Shown: piece after piece, positions 19,201 through 27,938 of the stretch | Layout: the number at the start of each line of letters is the position of its first letter | How positions within the stretch are numbered: the stretch's first letter is position 1 | From: Emcibacter nanhaiensis | Lineage (GTDB): Bacteria; Pseudomonadota; Alphaproteobacteria; Sphingomonadales; Emcibacteraceae | Direction of reading: 5' to 3' | NCBI RefSeq assembly: GCF_006385175.1 | Contig: NZ_VFIY01000018.1 | Location: 434,001 to 498,000, forward strand | DNA length: 64,000 nt | Position numbers and translations under genes: made by a program | The notes under the pieces: generated by a model | Told to the model about the DNA's origin: nothing | The model's input: only the letters and a program-made list of their open reading frames with translations | Databases searched by the model: none

Positions 19201-19694
19201 TCCAGCACCGCGCGGCGCTGCTTCGGTTTCGCATTGATCAGGGTGCCGATGCGGCCCTGGCTCACCAGAGAAGGCGAGTGGGCGCCGGTCGAGGCATCGG
19301 CAAACAAAAGCTGTACGTCCTTGGCCCGCACATCCTTGCCGTTCAGGCGATAGGCGGAGCCGCTTTCCCGCTCGATGCGGCGGGAAATTTCCATTTGCAG
19401 TTCATCATTGAAGGCAGAAGGCGCCGTGCGGTCGGCATTGTCCAGGCTCAGGGTAACTTCGGCCAGGTTGCGGGCCGGGCGGGAGTCGGTACCGGCAAAG
19501 ATCACATCATCCATGCCGGAACCGCGCATGCTTTTGGCGGAATTTTCCCCCATGACCCAGCGCAGGGCCTCAAGAAGATTGGACTTGCCACAGCCGTTAG
19601 GTCCGACGACGCCGGTAAGCCCTTTTTCAATCACAAGTTCCGTCGGATCTACAAAGGATTTAAATCCCGACAATCTGAGCCTTGTAAAATCCAC
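16215..19694 (-). CDS. smc: chromosome segregation ATPase SMC
   Basis: A 1159-residue SMC protein. Walker A lies near residue 32 (GPNGCGKSNLLEALRWVMGE). Two coiled-coil arms (about 165-500 and 660-1000) flank a hinge (about 505-650). The C-terminal head has the signature LLSGGEQALTALSL and Walker B ICVLDEVDAPLDDAN. SMC with ScpA and ScpB forms the bacterial condensin that extrudes loops and aligns chromosome arms; scpAB is not in the window. It is read towards the atp operon, after the DsbA-like and dciA genes on the same strand, a common alphaproteobacterial neighbourhood. Confidence 0.96.
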   Translation of the reverse strand: MDFTRLRLSGFKSFVDPTELVIEKGLTGVVGPNGCGKSNLLEALRWVMGENSAKSMRGSGMDDVIFAGTDSRPARNLAEVTLSLDNADRTAPSAFNDELQMEISRRIERESGSAYRLNGKDVRAKDVQLLFADASTGAHSPSLVSQGRIGTLINAKPKQRRAVLEEAAGISGLHSRRKEAESKLRSAENNLERLGDVEIQLQDQIRSLKNQARQATRFKNVSGEIRTLQALILYMEWRSIDDNMSKAEGEAREVLKLVSEVSTELGRLNKEQAVLSARLPELRQKEAEIAAKLHRMTVQRDGLDGEEQRLHETQEKLKGQLEHIDQDEDREKSVIGDAAGTIERLTAEKQQIRQEIENQTDSVDQLSEELKTRQAATLEAEWKLEELTQKQAQRNAEKNNLLRDIEEAETRLANLTEQKETIEERISHLESNNLFTRALSDAENRLSEAEQAVHVQRGKSTEAEDARQEWQQKEQDARSILQAHESKQAKLHAEIEALEELLSSSSDKDVVTLLEKITVTEGFETALGAALDMDLEASEDEEDAVHWQNLPAFESAQSLPAGVKSLAGHVNAPAVLNRRLSQIGLVDSADEALRLMKDLKPGQRLVTRAGGVWRWDGLCRSPEAPGVAAIRLSQKNRLEKVREELARKQQETHEARTELHQMQEKLEQAKQAAREIRQTWREAEEKAAAARRELTEAEKQATRHQSEESALRDRLGHMVEAFDEVEGRRRQAKEALAALPEPVSLENDIAEARRIVEEKRHELSEARLAHDSFLSRSSARHERLDRIETELGAWKLRVKDVEDHLNALIERRAKAREELAALEDRPGQIVEERRKLNSLIEEAEEARQTAAQVLAEAEEALATKDREIREVQARLAEQREQKVRLETSLEQYESQKEALLRRIDEEFNCQPGALREKAGLEPEQEFPDADDCHRKLERLKGERERLGAVNLRAEEELVEIEQALNNSVSEREDLELAIGKLMKAISDLNREGRARMLKAFDEVNAHFSELFTTLFGGGRAHLELTESDDPLDAGLEIMASPPGKKMQNLGLLSGGEQALTALSLIFAVFMTNPSPICVLDEVDAPLDDANVERFCDLLDEMNAKTSTRFLIVTHNAVTMSRMSRLFGVTMAERGVSQLVSVDLESAERMRDRLADSLLG

Positions 19695-19731
19695 CTTACA
19701 GGTTTCTCCCTACCCCATGGTTAAACCGGCT

Positions 19732-20421
19732 TTATTGCAAAGCCTTGCTAATCGCCTCGTCCAGCGCTTCGAAACTGTATCCGCCCTCGTGCTTGACCCC
19801 GTTGATAATGAAGGTGGGGGTGCCGGTGACGTCATACTTTTCAATTGCCTCTTTATAGGAATTGATCAGATAATCGCGCAGTTCCGTGCTGGCGAGGCAT
19901 TTATCCACATCTGCCTGACTGACTCCTACCATACGGGCCACTTTGGCCACTTCATCCCGGGTCTGTGCCGAGAACATCTTGAAAGCTGTTTCCTCGCCAT
20001 ACTGGTCCACCAGCTCGCGGTATTTTTTCGGCTGGTACCACGCTTCCTGCCGCTTAAAGATCATGCCAAGCAGGGGATAGTAGCGTTTTTCCGCCGCGCA
20101 ACGGCTGATCAGGGACGCATCCATATCGATGGCGTTCAGCATAAAGTGGCGGAAAGTGAGTTTGACCTTACCGGTTTCCACATATTTTTTCTCCAGTTCC
20201 GGCAGGATGTCATTGTTGAAATGGGCGCAGTGGCCGCAGGTGGTCGAGGCATATTCGATGATCTCCACCGGCGCATTCTCATCACCGAGCGTAACATCGT
20301 AATTCAGGAAGGGTTTTGCCTCCTCTGCCATCGCCTGCTGTATGGCAGGCACCATCAACAGAATAAGCCCGAGAAAAAGACTGGATATCAGATAATTTGG
20401 TCTATTTAGTTGTTTTGTCAT
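19732..20421 (-). CDS. periplasmic DsbA-like thiol:disulfide oxidoreductase
   Basis: A 229-residue exported thioredoxin-fold protein (Thioredoxin_4/DsbA-like). After a signal peptide ending near QQAMA, the active site is C-G-H-C in STTCGHCAHFN, with the long helical insertion of DsbA-type proteins and the cis-Pro region TGTPTFIING. It probably introduces or isomerises disulfides in periplasmic proteins. The CGHC dipeptide resembles protein disulfide isomerase more than the CPHC of E. coli DsbA. Start at 20421 gives a proper signal peptide, while the upstream frame adds 17 residues with none. The gene lies just upstream of smc. Confidence 0.88.
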   Translation of the reverse strand: MTKQLNRPNYLISSLFLGLILLMVPAIQQAMAEEAKPFLNYDVTLGDENAPVEIIEYASTTCGHCAHFNNDILPELEKKYVETGKVKLTFRHFMLNAIDMDASLISRCAAEKRYYPLLGMIFKRQEAWYQPKKYRELVDQYGEETAFKMFSAQTRDEVAKVARMVGVSQADVDKCLASTELRDYLINSYKEAIEKYDVTGTPTFIINGVKHEGGYSFEALDEAISKALQ

Positions 20422-20488
20422 AATCCATCCACAATATCTTGTATGTGAGTATAAGAATGATTTTTCCTTCAAATCAAGGAAAGAATCG

Positions 20489-21064
20489 TTAACGCGCCTT
20501 GTCAGGCATTGCTGCTCCCATCCCCCGACGGGTAAAACGACGCCTTGGCGTTGGTTTTTCTGGCTTTTCAGGAACCATCACCGTCGCCCCCAATTGAAAA
20601 AGAGCTTTTTGCAGTGTCTTGTCTTTGACCGGCAGCAGCAGGTCTTCCAGTTCCTTTTTCTGAGAATCGGAGAGTTCAGGGGCCTGTCGGGCTCGGGCTT
20701 CACCCCGGCGCGGCAGGGGCCCGTGCCGGTAGACCAGCCGCTCGACTGCCCTATAACCGTAAAAGCCGTTGATCCGTTCCAGCACCAGTTCCTCAAGATG
20801 CTGCATCTCAGCGGCAAAACTGCCTTCAATGCGGATATAGAGAGTGCCGCCCGCCCCTTCGGCTCGGGGAAACGTCAGGCGCTCCGGCACACTGCAGCCG
20901 GACAGGACCGGGCCGACAATTTCCGGCCAGCGGGCAATGATTTCAGACTGGGCGAATCCATAACGGCGGAAGGACCCCCGACTCACCTGTCGGGCGAGGT
21001 CCGATATGGCCTGTGTACCGCTGCCTCTCTTATGGTGGCTTTTTTCTGGTCGCTTTTCAGACAT
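20489..21064 (-). CDS. dciA: DciA family (DUF721) helicase-loading protein
   Basis: A 191-residue protein with the DUF721/DciA domain in the first 120 residues: IARWPEIVGPVLSGCSVPERL followed by the LYIRIEGSFAAEMQHLEELVLERINGFYGY region. DciA is the ancestral bacterial partner that delivers the replicative helicase DnaB where DnaC or DnaI is absent. The C-terminal tail is basic and disordered in look (PRRRFTRRGMG). It sits next to smc and mutY, a usual arrangement in alphaproteobacteria. Start ATG at 21064. Confidence 0.85.
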   Translation of the reverse strand: MSEKRPEKSHHKRGSGTQAISDLARQVSRGSFRRYGFAQSEIIARWPEIVGPVLSGCSVPERLTFPRAEGAGGTLYIRIEGSFAAEMQHLEELVLERINGFYGYRAVERLVYRHGPLPRRGEARARQAPELSDSQKKELEDLLLPVKDKTLQKALFQLGATVMVPEKPEKPTPRRRFTRRGMGAAMPDKAR

Positions 21065-21159
21065 GGCGTTAATATAAAGCCCTTCCCCGGAAACAGAAAT
21101 AAGATAATCGTGAGTTATGTCGAAAATGTGATGAATAACCGGGGACCACGGAGGGGATA

Positions 21160-22218
21160 ATGCAGAAGGAAATTACCGCAGATGAGCCACTTCCTGCGGA
21201 AGCAGGCGGCGAACAAACGGTGGAAAAGTCCGATACAGGGCTGCAGGCCGATGCCGCCTACGAAGAATACAAGAGCTGTGAAAACTGCCACACGCGCCTG
21301 TACGGAAAATTCTGCGCCAGCTGCGGCCAGAAGGATGTCAATTTCCTGCGTCCGGTCTGGATGCTGCTTGAGGATGCCTTGGGCGACCTGTTCTCCTTCG
21401 ATTCCCGTTTTTACCGCACCCTCCATCCGCTCATGTTCCGGCCGGGCTATATCACCCGGGAATATCTGAAGGGAAAACGGGCCCGGTTCGTGCCGCCGTT
21501 CCGGCAATATCTGGTCATCAGCCTGCTGTTTTTCCTGGCCCTGGTGACGTCCGATGTCCGCCTGTTTGAAACGAAAGCGATTGATTATGACCCGCTGACC
21601 GATGAAAACCTGGTGATCAGCGGCCAGGGAGGCGGGGATAAACCGGGTGCCACTCCAGAGACGGCAACCGAAAACAGCACCGTCAAACCTCTGTCCGACC
21701 TCCGTGAGCAGGAAAGGAAAGAAATAAAGGACAGCGTCACCGTAATTGAAATTTCCGATGACAGTGATACCTTCCTGAAAGAGCAGCTCAGCCGCCTGAT
21801 CAAGGGCTGGAACCGGATTTCGGAAGACCCCACCCTGATGAACAAGCTGATGGCAGACTGGATCCCCCGGGTCATGTTCGTGCTGCTGCCGGTTTATGCC
21901 ATGATCTTCAAGCTCACCTATATTTTCAACCGGCGCTATTATTTCGAACATCTGGTCTTTTCGCTGCATGCCCACGCTTTTGTCTTCCTGTTGTTCACGG
22001 TCATGGTGCTTCTCTACCAGTATGCCCCCTTCAGCCGCCCCTATCTTGCCTGGCTGCTGCTCTATATCCCGCTCTATCTGCTGATCGCCATGAAGACTGT
22101 CTATAACCAGGGCTGGTTCAAGACCGTCGTCAAGGCCAGCTTCATCGCCTTCGTCTATTTCATGCTTCTGATCAGCAGCATCATCCCGGCGATCGGCTAT
22201 GGCCTGACACGGATCTGA
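21160..22218 (+). CDS. DUF3667 membrane protein with N-terminal zinc ribbon
   Basis: A 352-residue protein. A zinc-ribbon-like motif, C40-x2-C43 and C52-x2-C55 (CENC, CASC), is followed by a conserved segment (FRPGYITREYLKGKRARFV) and a first membrane helix (about 118-135). A charged, poorly conserved loop (about 140-230) leads to four or so C-terminal membrane helices. This is the DUF3667 layout, of unknown function. It is transcribed divergently from dciA and lies ahead of mutY by 89 nt. The Cys motif suggests metal binding on the cytosolic side. Confidence 0.78.
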   Translation: MQKEITADEPLPAEAGGEQTVEKSDTGLQADAAYEEYKSCENCHTRLYGKFCASCGQKDVNFLRPVWMLLEDALGDLFSFDSRFYRTLHPLMFRPGYITREYLKGKRARFVPPFRQYLVISLLFFLALVTSDVRLFETKAIDYDPLTDENLVISGQGGGDKPGATPETATENSTVKPLSDLREQERKEIKDSVTVIEISDDSDTFLKEQLSRLIKGWNRISEDPTLMNKLMADWIPRVMFVLLPVYAMIFKLTYIFNRRYYFEHLVFSLHAHAFVFLLFTVMVLLYQYAPFSRPYLAWLLLYIPLYLLIAMKTVYNQGWFKTVVKASFIAFVYFMLLISSIIPAIGYGLTRI

Positions 22219-22307
22219 GATTCCCCGAAAAGCGCCGAAAAGGGCGTATTTGCTGGATTCTCGAGGCGCAGGGCTTATAGTTACGGTTTAGTGACGATTC
22301 TGGAGAC

Positions 22308-23426
22308 ATGTTTGGCGTGGTGACGGTTGCGGAAAAAGACCGGCTGGTGGAACAGGGGGAGGATCTGGCGGATTCCCTGCTGGACTGGTATGACGGCAAC
22401 GCCCGCACCCTGCCCTGGCGCACCAGCCCCCAGGACAAGGCTGACGGCCTGAAGCCGGACCCTTATGAAGTCTGGCTCAGCGAGATCATGCTGCAGCAGA
22501 CCACGGTCGCCACCGTCATTCCCTATTTCGAAAAATTTATCGCCAAATGGCCGACCGTGACCGCGCTTGCCGATGCCGAGCTCGACGATGTGCTTGTGGA
22601 CTGGGCCGGGCTCGGCTATTACGCCCGGGCCCGCAACCTCTATAAGTGTGCGCAATTTGTGCGCGACGAACTGGACGGCGTCTTTCCGGAAACCTCCGAG
22701 GAACTGCGCAAGCTGCCCGGCATCGGCCCCTATACTGCCGCTGCCATCGCCGCCATCGTCCATGATGAAGCGGCCACGGTAGTGGACGGCAATGTGGAAC
22801 GGGTCATGGCCCGGCTGTTCAATGTGGACACCCCCCTGCCCGATGTGCGCCCGGAGCTCCGGGACCTGGCGGAGGCGCTGACCCCGTCGCACCGGCCGGG
22901 CGATTATGCCCAGGCGGTGATGGACCTGGGCGCCACCATCTGCACGCCCAAGGCGCTCAAATGCGACGGCCGCTGCCCGTGGCAGGATTTCTGTATTTCA
23001 GCCAAGGCCGGCACGTCGGAGGAGTTGCCGAAACGGCTCAAGAAAGCTGCCAAGCCGACCCGTCGCGGGTTCGCCTTCTGGGGCGAATATAACAATCATG
23101 TCTGGCTGCGCCGGCGGCCGGAGGAGGGCTTACTCGGCGGCATGATGGAGGTTCCCTCGTCCGACTGGGTGCCGTCCAACAGCTGGGACAATTTCCCGCC
23201 GCCCCAGGTGCCAATCATCGCCAACTGGCGGGAGATGCCGGGACTGGTCACCCATACCTTCACCCATTTCCACCTGGAACTGAAGGTGATCCGGCTCGAG
23301 CTCGAGGAAATGATCAACCTGCAGGAAGGGGTCTGGGCCCCGCTCGACAGGCTCGACGAATTTGCCCTGCCGACGGTGATGAAAAAAATCGTCGAACATG
23401 TCCGGGCCCCCGTGCTAGATTTGTAA
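22308..23426 (+). CDS. mutY: A/G-specific adenine DNA glycosylase MutY
   Basis: A 372-residue glycosylase that removes A mispaired with 8-oxoguanine. Visible are EIMLQQTTVATV with the catalytic Glu, the helix-hairpin-helix LRKLPGIGPYTAAAI, VVDGNVERVMAR with the catalytic Asp, a cysteine cluster for a 4Fe-4S centre at C212, C219, C223 and C229, and a C-terminal NUDIX-like 8-oxoG recognition domain (about 245-372) with FTHFHLELKV. The cysteine spacing is C-x6-C-x3-C-x5-C; the usual MutY spacing is x6-x2-x5, so one residue is added. It is followed closely by a GST gene. Confidence 0.95.
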   Translation: MFGVVTVAEKDRLVEQGEDLADSLLDWYDGNARTLPWRTSPQDKADGLKPDPYEVWLSEIMLQQTTVATVIPYFEKFIAKWPTVTALADAELDDVLVDWAGLGYYARARNLYKCAQFVRDELDGVFPETSEELRKLPGIGPYTAAAIAAIVHDEAATVVDGNVERVMARLFNVDTPLPDVRPELRDLAEALTPSHRPGDYAQAVMDLGATICTPKALKCDGRCPWQDFCISAKAGTSEELPKRLKKAAKPTRRGFAFWGEYNNHVWLRRRPEEGLLGGMMEVPSSDWVPSNSWDNFPPPQVPIIANWREMPGLVTHTFTHFHLELKVIRLELEEMINLQEGVWAPLDRLDEFALPTVMKKIVEHVRAPVLDL

Positions 23427-23451
23427 AAAAATACAGATCGGGGATCCATAA

Positions 23452-24063
23452 ATGTACACCCTGCATGACAACACCGAATCCGGCAATGCCTACAAGGTGC
23501 GGCTGCTGCTCTCACAGCTCGGCCTGCCCTACAGGACTATCCAGTATGGTGTGACCGACGGTTCCACCCGCACGCCGGAATTCCTCGCCAATATCAACCC
23601 CAACGGCCGTATTCCGGTGGTGGAGTTTCCGGACGGGCGCTGCCTCGCTGAATCCAACGCCATTCTCTATTATTTCGCCCAGGACACAGACTTTTTCCCG
23701 AGCGACAGATGGGAGCAGGCGGAGGTGATGCGCTGGATGTTTTTCGAACAATACAGCCACGAGCCCTTTGTCGCCGTGGCCAAATTCATCCTGACCATGC
23801 TGCCCGCCGACAGCCCGCGCCGGGCGGAGATCCCGACCCTGCATGAAAAGGGCTATGCGGCGCTCAAGATCATGGAAGACCGGCTCAGGGACCATGATTT
23901 CCTGGTCGGCGACAGCTATTCCATCGCCGACATCGCGCTGTTTGCCTATACCCATGTGGCGGAAATGGGTGCATTCGACCTCTCACGCTATCCGGCAATC
24001 CGCGCCTGGATCGGGCGCATCAAAGGCACACCGGGCTATATCCCCATGTATCCGGAGGACTAA
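23452..24063 (+). CDS. glutathione S-transferase family protein
   Basis: A 203-residue two-domain GST. The thioredoxin-like N-terminal half (1-80) holds the glutathione site: YTLHDNTESGNAYKVRLLL, the cis-Pro segment GRIPVVEF, and the ESNAILYYFA helix that contacts the gamma-glutamyl moiety. The helical C-terminal half ends with YSIADIALFAYTHVAEMGAFDLSRYP. It conjugates or reduces substrates with glutathione in the cytosol; the electrophile is unknown. Its stop is 3 nt from the start of the GFA-family gene, so the two are a likely transcriptional pair. Confidence 0.88.
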   Translation: MYTLHDNTESGNAYKVRLLLSQLGLPYRTIQYGVTDGSTRTPEFLANINPNGRIPVVEFPDGRCLAESNAILYYFAQDTDFFPSDRWEQAEVMRWMFFEQYSHEPFVAVAKFILTMLPADSPRRAEIPTLHEKGYAALKIMEDRLRDHDFLVGDSYSIADIALFAYTHVAEMGAFDLSRYPAIRAWIGRIKGTPGYIPMYPED

Positions 24064-24066
24064 CAA

Positions 24067-24462
24067 ATGACCGAAGCCAGACACCTCGCCCGTTGCCTGT
24101 GCGGCGCCATCGAGATCGAAGCCAGCGGTCCTCATCGCCATGTGGAATATTGCCATTGTAAATGGTGCCAGCGGTCGTCGGGATCGGCCTTCATCCCCTG
24201 GATCACCTTCCCGAAAGAGCAGGTCAGGGTGAGGCGCGGCGAACTTGCTTTCTATCACTCCTCGCCCGAATGGAAACGGGGTTTCTGTCGGGACTGCGGC
24301 TCGACCCTGTCGTTCCATACGCCGGAGACCTTCGACCTCACCCTCGGCGTCATGGACGATCCGGAGCCGTTCCGGGCCGAACGTCACATCTGGACCAAAA
24401 GCCGGATCAGCCATGTGAAGCTCATCGATGACCTGCCGGAATTTGCGGAAAGCCCTGACTAG
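24067..24462 (+). CDS. GFA-family zinc protein (glutathione-dependent formaldehyde-activating-like)
   Basis: A 131-residue zinc protein of the Gfa/CENP-V family. Structural zinc ligands are seen in RCLCGAIEIEA, CHCKWCQRSSGSAF and FCRDCGSTLSF. Gfa was described as promoting S-hydroxymethylglutathione formation from formaldehyde and glutathione, but most family members have no proven activity. Coupling to the upstream glutathione transferase is consistent with a glutathione link. The gene overlaps the 3' end of the convergent nitrilase gene by 4 nt. Confidence 0.83.
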   Translation: MTEARHLARCLCGAIEIEASGPHRHVEYCHCKWCQRSSGSAFIPWITFPKEQVRVRRGELAFYHSSPEWKRGFCRDCGSTLSFHTPETFDLTLGVMDDPEPFRAERHIWTKSRISHVKLIDDLPEFAESPD

Positions 24463-25268
24463 AGAGGTTTCAGGCTGCCATAGTCTTCCCGGCGTCCCTC
24501 CAGATAACCGCCACCGGCACGTTTTTCCGCCAGCAGGGCCTCGTCCACCTCAAAGACATGGAAGAATTCCTGGTCGGGCAGCCGTTCCATCTGCCGTCCC
24601 CCGTTAAAGTCGGGCGGGCAGAACAGGGTGCCGCCGAACGCGGGGCCGGCGAAATTCTGGCTCAGCAGATAGACCTCGTTCTCCAGCGCCCGGGTCATGA
24701 CGAAGGGCGCCCAGGATTTATAGCTGTCATCCTTGAGGAAGGCGGTCGCATGCAGGATCACATCAACGCCGTGCTCCGCCCGGAGGTGACGGCACAGTTC
24801 GGGAAAACGGAAGTCGTAACAGATGATCAGCCCAATCTTCACCCCGCCGAGCGCCGTCACATATAAATGATCGCCCGGGCTGAAGACATCGGCTTCGCTC
24901 TCGTGCAGGTGGAGCTTGTCATAAAAGCCGACCTGGCCGTCCGGATGGATGAAAAACTGGGAAATATGCAAATTGTCATTATCGGGGTTATGGCGCGGCA
25001 GGCCGAAACAGATGGCCACCCCGTGTTCTTTCGCCACCTCCCGGATGGCCTTGACCGAGGGACCGTCAATCTCTTCGGCCAGCTCTTTCACCCGCGCCAG
25101 GTCGCCGAACGGATAGCCGCTGGTCGCCAGTTCCGGCAGCATCACCACATCGGCCTCGACCTGGGTCAGGGCCTGGCCAAGCTTGTCACAAAGCTGGCGC
25201 ACATGCTCATCCCTCTCGCTGACAGTCCCGATTTCCGGTTGATTGATCTGGCAGCTCAGGATTTTCAT
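24459..25268 (-). CDS. carbon-nitrogen hydrolase (nitrilase superfamily)
   Basis: A 269-residue amidase-type enzyme with the complete Glu-Lys-Cys triad: E46 (LPELATSGYP), K118 (YDKLHLHE) and C150 (LIICYDFRFPELCR). These enzymes hydrolyse C-N bonds of amides, ureido compounds or nitriles through a cysteine thioester. Candidates include omega-amidase-like and N-carbamoyl-type hydrolases, and specificity cannot be read. It follows the M16 peptidase gene by 21 nt on the same strand, at the end of a leftward run that starts with thrC. Confidence 0.85.
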   Translation of the reverse strand: MKILSCQINQPEIGTVSERDEHVRQLCDKLGQALTQVEADVVMLPELATSGYPFGDLARVKELAEEIDGPSVKAIREVAKEHGVAICFGLPRHNPDNDNLHISQFFIHPDGQVGFYDKLHLHESEADVFSPGDHLYVTALGGVKIGLIICYDFRFPELCRHLRAEHGVDVILHATAFLKDDSYKSWAPFVMTRALENEVYLLSQNFAGPAFGGTLFCPPDFNGGRQMERLPDQEFFHVFEVDEALLAEKRAGGGYLEGRREDYGSLKPL

Positions 25269-25289
25269 ATTTTCCCCTTGGGTTGGTGT

Positions 25290-26546
25290 TCAGAAGCGGT
25301 CGGCGACCTTGTCGTAATCCTCCAGCCCGCGCAGGGGACCAATGGCCCCGAGGCTTAACCTGCTGTCGCTCAGCAGCCGGTCCATATAGCGGGAGATGGC
25401 GAAGCTGTCCACCTGGTCCAGCTTATCGATAATCTCCTCGCGCGGGATATGGCGGCCGTGGATCATCATCTGGCGGCCGAGCTGTTCCATGCGGTTGGTG
25501 GTATTCTCATAGGCCATCATCATGCCCGCCTTCATCTGGTTGCGGGCGCGGTTGACCTCTTCCGCCGAAACGTCCTGGCTCAGCTTGTGCATTTCCTCCG
25601 CCACCACCGGGATCAGTTCCGCAACCTGGTCCGGGCCGGTGCCGGCGTGAATGGCAAAGGTGCCGCCGTCCATATAGGACTGCATGAAGCAGTAGATACT
25701 GTAGACCAGGCCGCGGTTTTCCCGCACTTCCTGGAACAGCCGCGACGACATGCCGCCGCCCAGCACCATCGACATGACCTGGGCGGTATAATAGTCGGGA
25801 TCGTCAAAGCTGACCCCGTCAAAACCGAAGATCAGGTTGACCTGTTCCAGGTCCTTGTCTTCCAGGCGGGCGCCGCCCTTGTAGATGACTTCGTCCTTTT
25901 TGCCCGGGCGGGTACGGTCAATAGCGGTGAACTTTTCCCCGGCCAGGTCAAGCAGCCGGTTGTGATCCACATTGCCCGCGGCGACCACCACCATCTCGTC
26001 GGCCTTGTAATGATGGGACATATAGGAAGCCAGGTCATCGCGGCTGAAGTTGCGGACCCGGTCAATGGTGCCGAGGATCGGCCGGCCGGCCGGCTGGTCC
26101 GGATAGGCCGCTTCCTGCATCATGTCAAAGACGATATCGTCCGGCGTATCATTGGCCTGGCCGATTTCCTGGATGATGACGCCGCGCTCGCGTTCCAGCT
26201 CCTTGGGATCGAAGGTGGAAAACTGCAGGATGTCGGACAGGACATCGACACCGAGGCCCAGGTCTTCCTTCAGCAGGCGGGCATAATAGGTGGTCTGTTC
26301 GCGGGAGGTATAGGCATTGAGATAGCCGCCGACATTCTCGATTTCCTCGGCGATATCCCGGGCATTGCGCCGGTCGGTGCCCTTGAAGGCCATATGTTCC
26401 AGCATATGGCTGAGCCCGTTCTGCGGCTCGCTCTCGTGGTTGCTGCCGACATCGGTCCAGACTCCGACGGTAACCGTCTCCACATGGGGCATAGTGTCGG
26501 TAACTACCCGAAGACCGTTATCCAGTGTCGAAATCCTGACTGTCAT
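25290..26546 (-). CDS. M16 family zinc peptidase, mitochondrial processing peptidase-like
   Basis: A 418-residue inverzincin. The inverted zinc motif H47-M-L-E50-H51 lies in LSHMLEHMAFKG, and the second domain begins around residue 220. Alphaproteobacteria carry this gene directly after thrC, and it is the closest bacterial relative of the beta subunit of the mitochondrial processing peptidase. It probably degrades small unfolded peptides in the cytosol, as no signal peptide is visible. Its start codon immediately follows the thrC stop, so the two are translationally linked. Confidence 0.92.
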   Translation of the reverse strand: MTVRISTLDNGLRVVTDTMPHVETVTVGVWTDVGSNHESEPQNGLSHMLEHMAFKGTDRRNARDIAEEIENVGGYLNAYTSREQTTYYARLLKEDLGLGVDVLSDILQFSTFDPKELERERGVIIQEIGQANDTPDDIVFDMMQEAAYPDQPAGRPILGTIDRVRNFSRDDLASYMSHHYKADEMVVVAAGNVDHNRLLDLAGEKFTAIDRTRPGKKDEVIYKGGARLEDKDLEQVNLIFGFDGVSFDDPDYYTAQVMSMVLGGGMSSRLFQEVRENRGLVYSIYCFMQSYMDGGTFAIHAGTGPDQVAELIPVVAEEMHKLSQDVSAEEVNRARNQMKAGMMMAYENTTNRMEQLGRQMMIHGRHIPREEIIDKLDQVDSFAISRYMDRLLSDSRLSLGAIGPLRGLEDYDKVADRF

Positions 26547-27938
26547 CTAATTCAATGTGTCCCGTATATAGCTCTGGATGGCGCCCAGGTCGTTGGGCAG
26601 CACATCATATTTCTCGTCGCGCTCGAACAGGTCCGCCATATGAGGCGGAAGTTCCGGATGCCGGCCGGTAACCGCCTCGACCGCATCCGGGAATTTGGCC
26701 GGATGGGCGGTGCTCAGCGTCACCATCGGGGTTGCGGCATCGCGCCGTTTTTCCCGGGCGGCATGAACGCCAACCGCCGTATGCGGATCGATCAGCATTT
26801 CCGTCGATTTGAACAGCTCGCCAATGGTCGCTTTGGTATCCTCTTCACTGGTCTGCAGCGCATCGAAGATATGCTTGGCTTTCTCCAGCTCCGGCTCGTC
26901 AATGGTAAAGCTGCCGGACTGTTGCAGGTTGTCCATCAGGCGGCGTACTTCTCCGGCCCTCCCATTATACAGGTTCAGCAGCAATCTTTCAAAGTTGCTG
27001 GACACCTGGATGTCCATGCTGGGACTGATGGTCGGCTGAACGGTGCCCACCGTATAGTCTCCGCTGGTCAGGGTGCGGGCCAGTATATCATTCATATTGG
27101 TGGCCACCACCAGTTGTTCAATGGGCAGGCCCATCTGGCTGGCCACATAGCCCGCGTAAATGTCACCGAAGTTGCCGGTCGGCACGCTGTAGGAGATTTT
27201 CCGGTCCGGGCCGCCGAGCGCTACCGCGCTGGTGAAATAATAAACGATCTGCGCCATCACCCGGGCCCAGTTGATGCTGTTGACCGCGGACAGGGTGATT
27301 TCGTCCCGGAAGGCCAGGTCATTGAACATGGCCTTGACCAGGGCCTGGCAGTCGTCAAAGGTGCCTTCCACGGCGATGTTATGCACATTGGCGCTCATGA
27401 CCGTGGTCATCTGCCGGCGCTGCACTTCGGACACCCGGCCCTTGGGATGGAGCATGAAAATCTCCGCACAGTCCCGGTCGCGCACGCAGTCGATGGCGGC
27501 GGAACCGGTATCCCCGGAGGTGGCGCCGACGATGGTGATCTTGCGTCCCTGCTTGCTCAGCACATGGTCGAACAGATGGCCCAGGAGCTGCAGCGCCACA
27601 TCCTTGAACGCCAGGGTCGGGCCATGGAACAGTTCCAGGATCCATTCATTGCTGTCAATTTGCGCCAGCGGCACGACCGCCTTGTGACGGAAGGTGCTGT
27701 AGGCTTTTTCGATCAGGCCGGCGAAGTCGTCTTCGGAAATTTCCGGGCAGACATAGGGGCTCATGACCCGGAAGGCCACGTCCTGGTAGCTGAGGCCGGC
27801 CATGGCGCGGATATCATCCGGCCACAGGGTCGGCCATTGTTCCGGAATATACAGACCGCCGTCCCGGGCCAGCCCGGTCAGCAGAACTTCTTCAAACCCC
27901 AGTGCAGGCGCCTGGCCGCGCGTACTGACATACTTCAC
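26547..27938 (-). CDS. thrC: threonine synthase
   Basis: A 463-residue PLP enzyme converting O-phospho-L-homoserine to threonine. The Schiff-base Lys is K112 in HGPTLAFKDVALQ, and the phosphate-binding loop is visible in TIVGATSGDTGSAAI. Length fits the proteobacterial type. The start is GTG at 27938, with GAGGA upstream. The preceding 112 nt leader can form a GC-rich hairpin (about 27967-27999), either ending the SURF1 transcript or acting as a leader structure. Adjacent to SURF1 upstream and the M16 peptidase downstream, as in many alphaproteobacteria. Confidence 0.95.
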   Translation of the reverse strand: MKYVSTRGQAPALGFEEVLLTGLARDGGLYIPEQWPTLWPDDIRAMAGLSYQDVAFRVMSPYVCPEISEDDFAGLIEKAYSTFRHKAVVPLAQIDSNEWILELFHGPTLAFKDVALQLLGHLFDHVLSKQGRKITIVGATSGDTGSAAIDCVRDRDCAEIFMLHPKGRVSEVQRRQMTTVMSANVHNIAVEGTFDDCQALVKAMFNDLAFRDEITLSAVNSINWARVMAQIVYYFTSAVALGGPDRKISYSVPTGNFGDIYAGYVASQMGLPIEQLVVATNMNDILARTLTSGDYTVGTVQPTISPSMDIQVSSNFERLLLNLYNGRAGEVRRLMDNLQQSGSFTIDEPELEKAKHIFDALQTSEEDTKATIGELFKSTEMLIDPHTAVGVHAAREKRRDAATPMVTLSTAHPAKFPDAVEAVTGRHPELPPHMADLFERDEKYDVLPNDLGAIQSYIRDTLN

